Source: Ruminococcus sp.
Lineage (GTDB): Bacteria; Bacillota; Clostridia; Oscillospirales; Ruminococcaceae
Length of the DNA stretch: 23,785 nucleotides
Reading direction: 5' to 3'
NCBI GenBank assembly: GCA_029063695.1
Contig: JAIDNR010000217.1
Location: forward strand, 1-23,785
Each line of letters opens with the position of its first letter. The stretch's first letter is position 1. A program made the position numbers and the translations under genes. Under the pieces are notes generated by a model. The model had not been told where the DNA came from. It worked only from the letters and a program-made list of their open reading frames with translations, and did no database searches. Below, piece by piece: positions 5,982-13,479 of this stretch.

Positions 5982-6248
5982 ATGCAGACAACTATTTTAT
6001 CTATATTTAGTGTTAGTAAATCTGACATGGACAGAAAGTTGGCTGATGCAATATCTGAATTTACCAAAATGGTTGAAAAACATAATGGCACAATCACTTC
6101 TGTTACACCCAATGGCAACATTTCAAAAGTATTCTTAGGCTATGAACAATCAGTTATAGTACTTCATACAGCTAATGTATTAAATATAAACTATAAGGTA
6201 AATATTACAAGAGATTTCTTCACTGGACTATGTGTTAAATTTAATTAA
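5982..6248 (+). CDS. Small protein of unknown function, last gene of the XRE-controlled cassette
   Basis: An 88-residue soluble protein. An N-terminal strand-like segment (TTILSIFSVSK) is followed by a probable helix (DRKLADAISEFTKMVEKHNG) and strands (TITSVTPNGNISKVFLGY, SVIVLHTANVLNINYKVNI), a small alpha/beta layout. I recognise no family. GAAAGGAG eight bases before the ATG is a strong ribosome site, so this protein may be made in larger amounts than the two before it. A good terminator follows, closing the cassette. Confidence 0.65.
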   Translation: MQTTILSIFSVSKSDMDRKLADAISEFTKMVEKHNGTITSVTPNGNISKVFLGYEQSVIVLHTANVLNINYKVNITRDFFTGLCVKFN

Positions 6249-6279
6249 ATATTATAATAAGAATTGAACAACTCAAATC

Positions 6280-6312
6280 AAAAGGCGGATTCAAAAAATC
6301 CGTCTTTTATTT
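6280..6312 (+). terminator. Terminator of the lipoprotein cassette
   Basis: AAAAGGCGGATT (6280-6291), loop, AATCCGTCTTTT (6297-6308) and a T-rich tail. One G-T wobble in the stem. Confidence 0.85.
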
Positions 6313-6323
6313 TTATATGCGAC

Positions 6324-6359
6324 AAAAAAGCTGTTCCGTCCGAAAACGAAACAGCTTTT
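6324..6359 (-). terminator. Terminator of cellobiose phosphorylase gene
   Basis: On the minus strand AAAAGCTGTT (from 6359) pairs with AACAGCTTTT (to 6326), followed by a T-run. It lies 19 bases past the stop of the leftward gene and faces the previous terminator. Confidence 0.85.
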
Positions 6360-6377
6360 GTAGTTATATATGTGTGA

Positions 6378-8834
6378 TTAGCCCATTACAACTTCAACTT
6401 CGTGAACGCCGTCAGCATAAGCAGGAATAACATTTCCGTCAACAGCATTTCCGTCAACAGTCATGCTTGCAACACCCTTGCAGACGTGGTTCGGGTTCTT
6501 TACAGTGATGTTGTATTCAGCACCACGGAACTTTCTTGTTGCTGTGAAGCCGTCCCATGCAGACGGGATTGACGGGTCAACCTTAAGACCGTTCCAGTCA
6601 GCAGCAAGTCCGAGAATGTACTGTGAAATAGCAACCATGTTCCATGCAGCAGTACCTGTAAGCCATGAGTTCTTACCCTCACCGAATCTGCTTGCGTCCT
6701 TACCTGCAATCATCTGTCCGTATACATAAGGCTCAGTCTTGTGAAGGTCTGAGATTTCCTCGTTGAAAGCAGGAGCAATCTTGCTGTAGTACTCGAATGC
6801 CTTGTCGCCACGACCTGCATAAGCCTCAGCACAGATAATCCAAGCATTGTTATGAGTGAAGATACCTGCATTTTCTTTATATCCGCCCGGATATGTTGAG
6901 ATTTCGCCGTACTGGATATAGTACTTTGTGAAAGCAGGATTGTTGAGTACAAGACCATATTTTGTATTGAGATACTTGTCAATGGATTCGAGGGTCTTTA
7001 TATCTGCACCTTCGTCCTTACCGATTTCAGACATAACAGCGAATCCCTGAGGTTCGATGAAGATTTTACCTTCTTCACATTCCTTTGAACCCATTTTATT
7101 GCCTTCTGAATCGTAAGCACGGATAAACCAATCGCCGTCGAATGCGGATTCCATAACACTCTTTTTCATCTTGTCGATTTCAGCCTGTGCAGCCTCTGCC
7201 TCGTCGTTCATACCGAGATGCTTTAAGATAGCAACATAGTTTGGACCTGCATATGTAAAGAGAGTAGCAACCATTACAGACTCAGCAATCTTAGAGTAAC
7301 CGCCCTCTGCTGCAAACTTCGGATTTGTGTAAGTCTGGAAACTTTCGCCCGGAGTATCTGAATAGCATGAAAGATTGATACAGTCATTCCAGTCGGCACG
7401 CATTGCAAGAGGCAGATTGTGAGGACCGAGATTGTTTACGATTTTATAGAATGAAACTTTGAGGTGGTCGAGCATCGGCTTAGCCTTGGATTCATCATTA
7501 TCATAGGGAACCATTTCATCAAGGATTGTCCAGTCACCTGTCTCTTTGATGTAAGCTGAAACGGAAAGAATCATCCACAGCGGGTCATCTGAGAAGTCAC
7601 CGCCAATATCGGAGTTGCCTTTCTTTGTAAGTGGCTGATACTGGTGATAGCAGCCGCCGTCCTCAAGCTGAGTAGATGCAATATCAATGATACGCTGTCT
7701 TGCTCTGTCGGGAATCTGATGAACGAAACCAAGAATATCCTGATTGGAATCACGGAATCCCATACCACGACCGATACCGCTTTCAAAGTAAGAAGCGGAA
7801 CGTGAGAGGTTGAAAGTAACCATACACTGATACTGATTCCAGATATTAACCATACGGTCAACCTTATCATCAGGAGTATTGACATTAATGATTCCGAGAA
7901 GTTTGTCCCATGTGGCTTTAAGTTCAGCAAGACCGTCAGCAACCTTTTCAGGTGTGTTGTACTGGTCAATCATTGCAAGAGCCTTTTCTTTGTTGATAGT
8001 AACTCCGTCAGCCTCGAATTTTTTGTCAACGGGCATTTCAACATAGCCGAGAATAAATATGAGTGTTTTTGTCTCACCGGGAGCAAGAGTTATCTTCTTA
8101 TAGTGTGACGCAATCGGAGACCAACCGTCAGCGAAAGAATTATTAGCTTCACCTGCAACAACAGCCTGAGGGTCATTGAAGCCGTTGTAAAGACCGATAA
8201 ATGAATCTCTGTCAGTATCGTAACCGTCGATTTCATCATTTACAGTATAGAAAGCAAAGTGGTCACGTCTGTCTCTGTATTCGGTTTTGTGATAGATAGT
8301 AGAGCCGACTACTTCAACACGACCTGTAGAGAAGTTTCTCTGGAAGTTAGTGCAGTCGTCCTGAGCGTCCCACAAGCACCATTCAGCGAATGAGAAAAGT
8401 GAGAAAGTCTTTTCTTCTGAACTTTCGTTAGTAAGTACAACCTGCTGAACTTCGCCTGAGTAATTCTGCGGAACAAAGAAAGTAACCTCCGCTTTCAAAT
8501 CGTTCTTCTTACCTGTGATAACAGTATAACCCATACCGTGACGGCATTCATAGGAATCAAGTTCTGTCTTTACAGGTGACCAGCCGGGATTCCAGATAGT
8601 ACCGTTTTCATTGATGTAGAAATAGCGTCCGCCCATATCAATCGGAACATTGTTGTAGCGGTAACGTGTGATTCTTCTGAGACGTGCATCTTTATAAAAA
8701 GAGTAGCCTCCTGCTGTGTTGGAAATCAGCGAGAAGAAATCCTGTGTTCCGAGATAGTTAATCCATGGATAAGGCGTTTTCGGGGAATTAATAACATATT
8801 CCTTTTTAGCGTCGTCAAAAAATCCGAACTTCAT
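6378..8834 (-). CDS. cbpA: Cellobiose phosphorylase (GH94)
   Basis: An 818-residue cytoplasmic enzyme; cellobiose phosphorylases are about 810 residues, cellodextrin phosphorylases nearer 1000. Reaction: cellobiose plus phosphate gives alpha-glucose-1-phosphate and glucose, saving one ATP per glucose. The N-terminal MKFGFFDD, YVINSPKTPYPWINYLG and EWCLWDAQDDCTNFQRNF are characteristic of the subfamily. An alpha/alpha-barrel follows, with GIGRGMGFRDSNQD (353-366) lining the active site and RADWNDCINLS (479-489) carrying the general acid aspartate. Near the end, SWLTGTAAWNM forms part of the phosphate site. No signal peptide, so cellobiose must be imported; no transporter is in this window. AAGGAG lies about 11 bases before the ATG. 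The gene has its own promoter and terminator, so it is a single-gene unit. The symbol is the one used for Ruminococcus and may differ elsewhere. Confidence 0.93.
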   Translation of the reverse strand: MKFGFFDDAKKEYVINSPKTPYPWINYLGTQDFFSLISNTAGGYSFYKDARLRRITRYRYNNVPIDMGGRYFYINENGTIWNPGWSPVKTELDSYECRHGMGYTVITGKKNDLKAEVTFFVPQNYSGEVQQVVLTNESSEEKTFSLFSFAEWCLWDAQDDCTNFQRNFSTGRVEVVGSTIYHKTEYRDRRDHFAFYTVNDEIDGYDTDRDSFIGLYNGFNDPQAVVAGEANNSFADGWSPIASHYKKITLAPGETKTLIFILGYVEMPVDKKFEADGVTINKEKALAMIDQYNTPEKVADGLAELKATWDKLLGIINVNTPDDKVDRMVNIWNQYQCMVTFNLSRSASYFESGIGRGMGFRDSNQDILGFVHQIPDRARQRIIDIASTQLEDGGCYHQYQPLTKKGNSDIGGDFSDDPLWMILSVSAYIKETGDWTILDEMVPYDNDESKAKPMLDHLKVSFYKIVNNLGPHNLPLAMRADWNDCINLSCYSDTPGESFQTYTNPKFAAEGGYSKIAESVMVATLFTYAGPNYVAILKHLGMNDEAEAAQAEIDKMKKSVMESAFDGDWFIRAYDSEGNKMGSKECEEGKIFIEPQGFAVMSEIGKDEGADIKTLESIDKYLNTKYGLVLNNPAFTKYYIQYGEISTYPGGYKENAGIFTHNNAWIICAEAYAGRGDKAFEYYSKIAPAFNEEISDLHKTEPYVYGQMIAGKDASRFGEGKNSWLTGTAAWNMVAISQYILGLAADWNGLKVDPSIPSAWDGFTATRKFRGAEYNITVKNPNHVCKGVASMTVDGNAVDGNVIPAYADGVHEVEVVMG

Positions 8835-8894
8835 GATAAAATTTTCTCCTTTTTGTTTGTGTTTTAATGCAGAATTACTCCCGCAATTTATAAT

Positions 8895-8923
8895 ATTATA
8901 ACATATATTTCATTTTATTACAA
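8895..8923 (-). promoter_or_regulatory. Sigma-A promoter of cellobiose phosphorylase
   Basis: Minus strand TTGTAA (8918-8923), 17-base spacer, TATAAT (8895-8900). The -35 box is weaker than others here, leaving room for activation; a leader of about 55 bases follows. No catabolite-responsive element was recognised. Confidence 0.6.
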
Positions 8924-8959
8924 GAGATTAGCGGAAAATAACAGTGTATTATTTTTATG

Positions 8960-9994
8960 TCAAATTTTGTGCAATTTCAACAAAGGGCAATTCTTGAAAG
9001 CATTTATAGCTATTTCCGTATCGGCACTGACTGTAACTGATTTAAGACTTTTACAACTTTCAAATGCAAACTTGCCTATTGTTTTCACACTATCTGGGAT
9101 TGTGATTGATTTCAGGCTTTTACAGCCATAAAATGCAAAATCGCCTATTGTGGTTACGCTGTCAGGAATTGTAACTGATTCAAGACTTGTGCAACTATCA
9201 AATGCACTTTCGCATATTGTTGTCACACTGTCGGGAATTATGATTGATTCAAGACTTATACAATTATCAAATGTACAATCGCCTATTATTGTTACGCTGT
9301 CAGGAATTTTGATTGATTTCAGGCTTCTGCAATCAGAAAACGCACCTTTGCCTATTATTGTCATACTGTCGGGAATTGTGATTGATTCAAGATTTGTACA
9401 ACTATCAAATGCAACATTGCCTATTACTGTCACACTGTTGGGGATTGTTACTGATTTCAGGTTTGGACAATCACAAAATGCCTTATTGCTTATTTTAGTT
9501 ACACCATCAGGAATAATAACATCTCCCGAACAGGTTTCGCCGTCAATTAAAATATTATTTATTATAACAAGCGGATTTTCTTTTCTCTTTGATTCAATCC
9601 ATGATGTACCATGAAATACAGTTCTGTTTATTATTGCCGTTACACTTTCGGAAATTGTTACTGATTTCAGATTAGCACAGCCTTCAAATACCCAACCGCC
9701 TATTTCTGTCACGCTGTCGGGGATTATTACTGATTCAAGGCTTGTGCAGTCATGGAATGCACAATGTTCTATTTTTGTCACATTTTCAGGGATTGTTACT
9801 GATTTGAGATTTGTGCAACCGCGAAATGCCTCATAACCTATTTCCGTAACGCTGTCGGGGATTGTGACAGCTTTCAGACTTGAACATTTTTCTAAAGCGT
9901 GGTCACCTATTTTTGCAACTCCGTCTGGAATGACAATATATGCATCGTTTCCATGATACTTCACAAGCACTCCGTCCTTGATTTCAAAATCCAT
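8960..9994 (-). CDS. BspA-type leucine-rich repeat protein without signal peptide
   Basis: A 344-residue protein built from about twelve 23-residue LRR_5 (BspA-like) repeats of the form AF-x-x-C-x-x-L-(K/E)S-(V/I)-TIPDSVT-x-I. A short cap (MDFEIKDGVLVKYHGNDAY) precedes repeat 1. The array is interrupted at about residues 125-165 by a degenerate unit (TVFHGTSWIESKRKENPLVI) and then resumes. It ends with AFKNCPLLKLHKI. Most BspA-like repeats are in exported proteins; this one has no signal peptide, membrane segment or anchor, so it is probably cytoplasmic. It starts 9 bases after the mutarotase-like gene, with only GGGA as ribosome site, so it is likely co-expressed as the last gene of the citrate synthase operon. 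Function unknown; a protein-binding scaffold is a guess. No strong terminator follows. Confidence 0.85.
   Translation of the reverse strand: MDFEIKDGVLVKYHGNDAYIVIPDGVAKIGDHALEKCSSLKAVTIPDSVTEIGYEAFRGCTNLKSVTIPENVTKIEHCAFHDCTSLESVIIPDSVTEIGGWVFEGCANLKSVTISESVTAIINRTVFHGTSWIESKRKENPLVIINNILIDGETCSGDVIIPDGVTKISNKAFCDCPNLKSVTIPNSVTVIGNVAFDSCTNLESITIPDSMTIIGKGAFSDCRSLKSIKIPDSVTIIGDCTFDNCISLESIIIPDSVTTICESAFDSCTSLESVTIPDSVTTIGDFAFYGCKSLKSITIPDSVKTIGKFAFESCKSLKSVTVSADTEIAINAFKNCPLLKLHKI
9000..9900 (-). repeat. 69-bp tandem repeat array encoding the LRR units
   Basis: Each 23-residue unit is a 69-base DNA unit with recurrent blocks such as ATTGTTACTGATTTCAGG and ACACTGTCGGGAATT. The units are similar enough at DNA level for slippage or unequal crossing-over to change their number. 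They are coding repeats, not a CRISPR array. Confidence 0.75.
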
Positions 9995-10003
9995 TCCCGT
10001 TAC

Positions 10004-11011
10004 TTATCTGCTGAAAAATCTCTGATGTGCGATGTAGGTTTCATTCGGTTTTACTTCAACATATCCTGAAACATCGGGAGTGAGTGAGAGATTAGGAGCG
10101 TCAATCATTGCGGTCATGGGTTCGGGACAGAAATAATGATTGAATCCTCTGTCATTCCATATAATCCAGAACTTGTACTCGTCTGAAACTTCATAGCAGA
10201 GTTTTTTTCCGCTTGCAGTATCTTCGGCAATAACGCCGTGGAATTTTTCGCCGTCGAGTTCAGTTTCCTCGCCGAAATACATATCATTGTCAACTACCTG
10301 AAGAACAGGGCATTTTGTACCGTTCTTGTATTCCAAATCCCACATAGTAAGTGCTTTCAGATTTTCGGTAGGCAGACAGCGGTCATTGAGTTCGCACTTT
10401 TTGCCAATCGGAACGGTAAGTCTTATATCCTTTTCTTTTGCACCATCAACAAAAGGAGCATTGATAGTTGTATGAGATGCAAGAGACATAGGCAGAACCT
10501 TATCGGAAATATTTGTGAATTTTATGTCCTGCTCCAGACCGTTTTCGGAAAGTGTGAATGTGTATTCTGCAATGAACTTTACAGGAAGATACTCGAAAAA
10601 TTCATCTTTTTCGTCATATTTATATCGTACTTTCACCCATGCACAGTTATCATCTGCATTATGTTCCACAAGTTCAAATACTCTCTTATGCAGGAATCCG
10701 TGAATATGATTGTTGTAAGGTGCTTTTTCGTTAACAGGAAGCTGATAGAGAGCGTCACTTGTTTTAAGTTTGCCGTCTGCGAATCTGTTCGGGAGATAGA
10801 GTGTAGGAAGTCCCCATACTTCTGCTGACTTTCTTATATCGTCGGCTGTATTGTCAGGATTCCAACGGAAAAATTCCATACCCTTGTCATTGTTTCTCAA
10901 GCGGATAACGTTTGAGCCGATTTCATAGGCAACAAGTGCTTCGTAACCGCCTGCATTCATCTTGACACAGGTTGTACCGTTCCAGTTCATGATTTGTGTT
11001 GTGTTTTTCAT
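10004..11011 (-). CDS. Aldose 1-epimerase (mutarotase)-like protein
   Basis: A 335-residue cytoplasmic protein of the galactose-mutarotase fold. Family markers are in order: NHIHGFLH at 101-108 (histidines matching the N-x-HG site), SLASHTTINAPF at 176-187 (His180, the second catalytic histidine position), and FCPEPMTAMIDAPN at 294-307 (Glu297, the general base position). Members interconvert alpha and beta anomers of free or phosphorylated hexoses. Close to a cellobiose phosphorylase it may act on the glucose released, but the two genes are in separate transcripts. The frame opens at a TTG (11020), which is too close to the AAAGGA site; ATG at 11011 is ten bases after it and is chosen. It follows a small membrane protein gene by 33 bases. 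Confidence 0.82.
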   Translation of the reverse strand: MKNTTQIMNWNGTTCVKMNAGGYEALVAYEIGSNVIRLRNNDKGMEFFRWNPDNTADDIRKSAEVWGLPTLYLPNRFADGKLKTSDALYQLPVNEKAPYNNHIHGFLHKRVFELVEHNADDNCAWVKVRYKYDEKDEFFEYLPVKFIAEYTFTLSENGLEQDIKFTNISDKVLPMSLASHTTINAPFVDGAKEKDIRLTVPIGKKCELNDRCLPTENLKALTMWDLEYKNGTKCPVLQVVDNDMYFGEETELDGEKFHGVIAEDTASGKKLCYEVSDEYKFWIIWNDRGFNHYFCPEPMTAMIDAPNLSLTPDVSGYVEVKPNETYIAHQRFFSR

Positions 11012-11044
11012 TTCAATCAAATCCTTTCATTTAATTAACCATAA

Positions 11045-11305
11045 TTATTTTTTGCTTTTGAATAATTTTTTTAAAACAAAAACAGTTATAAGTATGTCTA
11101 TAATAAGAATAACTGTTCCGCCGATAAAATTTCCTTCTGAGATACTGCTTATTCCCACAAAACCGATAAGAACAATTATTGATATATATACTACAGATAC
11201 AATCACAATGGCGGGAATCTTTAACCATAGCGGATATTTACCCTTGGCAAAAGCTAAAGTACCCTCAAAAAATAGTTCAATGATTATTTCAAAAATCAGT
11301 TCCAA
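11045..11305 (-). CDS. Small membrane protein of unknown function
   Basis: An 86-residue protein with two long hydrophobic segments (about 28-52 and 60-77), an N-terminal amphipathic stretch (MELIFEIIIELFFEGTLAFA) and a basic tail LKKLFKSKK, so both ends are probably cytoplasmic. I recognise no family. The start codon is TTG at 11305: AGAGGT sits eight bases upstream, immediately after the citrate synthase stop, and no ATG is suitably placed. The gap to citrate synthase is 15 bases, so the genes are co-transcribed. Weak initiation would keep its level low. Confidence 0.65.
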   Translation of the reverse strand: MELIFEIIIELFFEGTLAFAKGKYPLWLKIPAIVIVSVVYISIIVLIGFVGISSISEGNFIGGTVILIIDILITVFVLKKLFKSKK

Positions 11306-11320
11306 TTAACTGTACCTCTT

Positions 11321-12688
11321 TTAATCCATACGGTTTTCCATATCGGTATATTCACGCATTGGAGAGATAGCCTTATAAGCGGGACGGATAATCTTATTGG
11401 AATTAATTAATTCCTCAATTCTGTGAGCTGACCAGCCTGCAATACGTGATACAGCAAAGAGAGGAGTAAAAAGCTCGTCCGGAATGCCAAGCATACGGTA
11501 AACAAAACCGCTGTAGAAGTCAACGTTTGCACAGACTCCCTTGTAAATTCTGCGTTCTTCTGCAATTACTTCGGGAGCAAGTTTTTCAACGAGTGAATAG
11601 AGCATAAATTCATCATGTCTGTTCTTCTCGGCACTGAGTTTCTCAACAAATCCCTTGAATACCTTTGCACGAGGGTCGGAATGAGAGTAAACAGCGTGTC
11701 CCATACCATAGATAAGACCTGCATGGTCGAAAGCCTCTTTTTTAAGTAGCTTTTGCAGGTAGTTTCTTACTTCGTCCTCATCAGTCCAGTTACTTACATT
11801 ACGTTTCATATCATCAAACATCATTGCGACTTTTATATTAGCACCTCCGTGCTTTGGTCCTTTGAGTGAACCCAGTGCCGCTGCAATTGCCGAATAGGTA
11901 TCAGTTCCCGACGATGATACAACATGAACCGTGAAAGTGGAATTGTTTCCGCCGCCGTGTTCAGCGTGAAGAACAAGAGCCAAATCAAGTATACGTGCTT
12001 CCAGTTCAGTGAATTTCTTATCATCACGGAGCATATACAGCAGATTTTCAGCAATCGAAAGATTCGGGTCAGGGTCGTGAATAAAGAAACTTCCGCCCTC
12101 TCTTGAATATTTGTATGCACTGTAGCCGTATACAGCCAGAACAGGGAAAAGAGTAATAAGTTCAATGCACTGTCTGAGAACATTCGGAATAGATATATCA
12201 TTTGCCTTGTCGTCATATGAATAGAGTGCAAGAACACTTTTTGCAAGAGTATTCATCATGTTGTCGCTGGGAGCTTTCATGATTACATCTCTTGTAAAAG
12301 TCGGCGGCAGACAGCGGAAATCAGCCAGAAGATTCTTGAAATCGGCAAGTTCGTGTTCGGACGGCATATTACCATTAAGAAGAAGGTAAATGGTTTCCTC
12401 AAAGCCATAACGTTTTTCCTTGATAAAGCCGGCGACAATATCTTCAACGTCAATTCCTCTGTAAAAGAGCTTGCCGTCTCCATGATTTGAACCGCCGTCC
12501 TCACCTTCAAGAACTTTTATAGTGCTTATATTGGTAAGACCTGCAACAACACCATTTCCGTTAATGTCTCTGAGACCTCTTTTTACATCGTACTGAGTAT
12601 AAAGTTCAGGGTCAATTCTGTAGCCCTCCAGTGATTTTTCCGCAAGCTTTGAAATCTGCGGAGTAATTTCGGTAAATCTGTAATCCAT
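11321..12688 (-). CDS. gltA: Citrate synthase
   Basis: A 455-residue enzyme that condenses oxaloacetate and acetyl-CoA to citrate in the cytoplasm; in anaerobic Clostridia it mainly supplies 2-oxoglutarate for glutamate. Catalytic residues are all present: His280 in GPKHGGAN, His331 in YGMGHAVYSHSDPRA, Asp390 in CANVDFYSGF, plus Arg415 in AVSRIAGW. LHAEHGGGNNSTF at 240-252 replaces the more usual LHADHE-x-N-x-STF, a variant seen in the long Clostridial citrate synthases. The N-terminal 50 residues (to GVVAGLT) are an extension compared with about 380-residue bacterial forms. ATG has AAAGGA about eleven bases upstream. First gene of a four-gene operon with its own near-consensus promoter. Confidence 0.93.
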   Translation of the reverse strand: MDYRFTEITPQISKLAEKSLEGYRIDPELYTQYDVKRGLRDINGNGVVAGLTNISTIKVLEGEDGGSNHGDGKLFYRGIDVEDIVAGFIKEKRYGFEETIYLLLNGNMPSEHELADFKNLLADFRCLPPTFTRDVIMKAPSDNMMNTLAKSVLALYSYDDKANDISIPNVLRQCIELITLFPVLAVYGYSAYKYSREGGSFFIHDPDPNLSIAENLLYMLRDDKKFTELEARILDLALVLHAEHGGGNNSTFTVHVVSSSGTDTYSAIAAALGSLKGPKHGGANIKVAMMFDDMKRNVSNWTDEDEVRNYLQKLLKKEAFDHAGLIYGMGHAVYSHSDPRAKVFKGFVEKLSAEKNRHDEFMLYSLVEKLAPEVIAEERRIYKGVCANVDFYSGFVYRMLGIPDELFTPLFAVSRIAGWSAHRIEELINSNKIIRPAYKAISPMREYTDMENRMD

Positions 12689-12745
12689 GATTATCGCCGT
12701 CCTTTCATTTTCTGTGAATTTTATTAAACATATAGCAATAATATT

Positions 12746-12774
12746 ATTATAACATATTTCACTAAAACTGTCAA
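12746..12774 (-). promoter_or_regulatory. Sigma-A promoter of the citrate synthase operon
   Basis: Minus strand TTGACA (12769-12774), 17-base spacer, TATAAT (12746-12751): perfect consensus in both boxes. It is divergent from the marR promoter; about 85 bases separate the two -35 boxes. Confidence 0.9.
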
Positions 12775-12859
12775 GTGCAGTTAAACACTCTGTGTAATTT
12801 GTCTGTTATGACTATACATACTGCACAGATATTGTAATACTATACTGTATATTTTGTAC

Positions 12860-12888
12860 TTGACAAATCATGAATATAATGTTATAAT
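12860..12888 (+). promoter_or_regulatory. Sigma-A promoter of the marR-ABC operon
   Basis: TTGACA (12860-12865) and TATAAT (12883-12888), spacer 17, perfect consensus. Such a strong promoter normally needs a repressor, consistent with the palindrome just downstream. Confidence 0.9.
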
Positions 12889-12901
12889 TAACATTGCACA
12901 C

Positions 12902-12923
12902 AATAATTAAACGTTTAATTATT
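12902..12923. promoter_or_regulatory. Perfect 22-bp palindrome, probable MarR operator
   Basis: AATAATTAAAC followed directly by its exact reverse complement GTTTAATTATT. It begins about 7 bases after the predicted transcription start and ends before the ribosome site. Position and symmetry fit autorepression by the MarR protein encoded next. Confidence 0.78.
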
Positions 12924-12961
12924 ATATGACTAATTGTTTTTCAGGAGGTGAATTTTCAAAG

Positions 12962-13459
12962 ATGATTGAAAATAAGCAGCTTGTGGATATGCTGGAAAAT
13001 ATCCACCTGCTAAGGCATCTTTTTATCCGCAGAATAAGTGAAAAATCTCCGATTCATTTCGGTCAGGTTGCCATTATGAAAACAATTGAACAGAATGAGA
13101 ACTGCACACAGGCAACTATTGCTGAATGTCTCGGCGTTTCCCCTGCTTCTGTTGCCACATCAACAAAACGTCTGCAAAAAGCGGGTCTTGTTACAAAAAC
13201 AGTAGATGAAGATAATCTCCGTTGTAAGAGGCTTGCACTTACTGATGAAGGGCGTTCGGCAATTGAAAATGTCAACAATATTTTCAAAGAATATGATGAA
13301 CTGATTTTCAAGAACTTTTCCAAGAAAGAAAAAATCATGTTTATGAGTTTCCTTGAAAGACTTGTCGGCGAAATGCGAAAAATAGAGGGCATTGATGGCG
13401 ATTTCTCAGACCCTATGGAACTTTGCTGTCTGCTTTATAAAAAAAATGGAAAATATTGA
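12962..13459 (+). CDS. MarR-family transcriptional regulator
   Basis: A 165-residue regulator. The winged helix lies at about 47-98: CTQATIAECLGVSPASVATS is helix-turn-helix, TKRLQKAGLVTKTVDEDNLR leads into the wing, and RLALTDEGR closes it. Flanking helices at 4-28 and 104-132 would make the dimer interface. The C-terminal tail (DGDFSDPMELCCLLYKKNG) contains two adjacent cysteines, which could be redox- or ligand-sensitive, but that is inference. The frame reaches an earlier ATG at 12926 without a ribosome site; AGGAGGTG at 12943-12950 supports ATG 12962. It is the first gene of an operon with two ABC exporter subunits starting 20 bases after its stop, so it probably represses itself and the exporter until a drug-like ligand binds. 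Confidence 0.88.
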   Translation: MIENKQLVDMLENIHLLRHLFIRRISEKSPIHFGQVAIMKTIEQNENCTQATIAECLGVSPASVATSTKRLQKAGLVTKTVDEDNLRCKRLALTDEGRSAIENVNNIFKEYDELIFKNFSKKEKIMFMSFLERLVGEMRKIEGIDGDFSDPMELCCLLYKKNGKY

Positions 13460-13479
13460 TATGAGAAAGGAGATTTGAT

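Noticed and set aside
4753..6248. Toxin-antitoxin system
   Set aside because: A small XRE protein and small genes suggested it, but the XRE gene is divergent, the first target gene is a lipoprotein, and no toxin motif is visible.
9150..9614. Open frame on the plus strand opposite the LRR gene (154 codons)
   Set aside because: It is a mirror of the repeat array, has no ribosome site and its repeated translation only reflects the repeats on the other strand.
9000..9900. Regularly spaced repeats resembling a CRISPR array
   Set aside because: The 69-base units are continuous coding sequence for 23-residue leucine-rich repeats, with no unique spacers between conserved direct repeats and no cas genes nearby.
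10238..10828. Long plus-strand frame opposite the mutarotase-like gene (196 codons)
   Set aside because: No ribosome site and a cysteine/phenylalanine-rich translation with no domain; the minus-strand gene has clear catalytic motifs.
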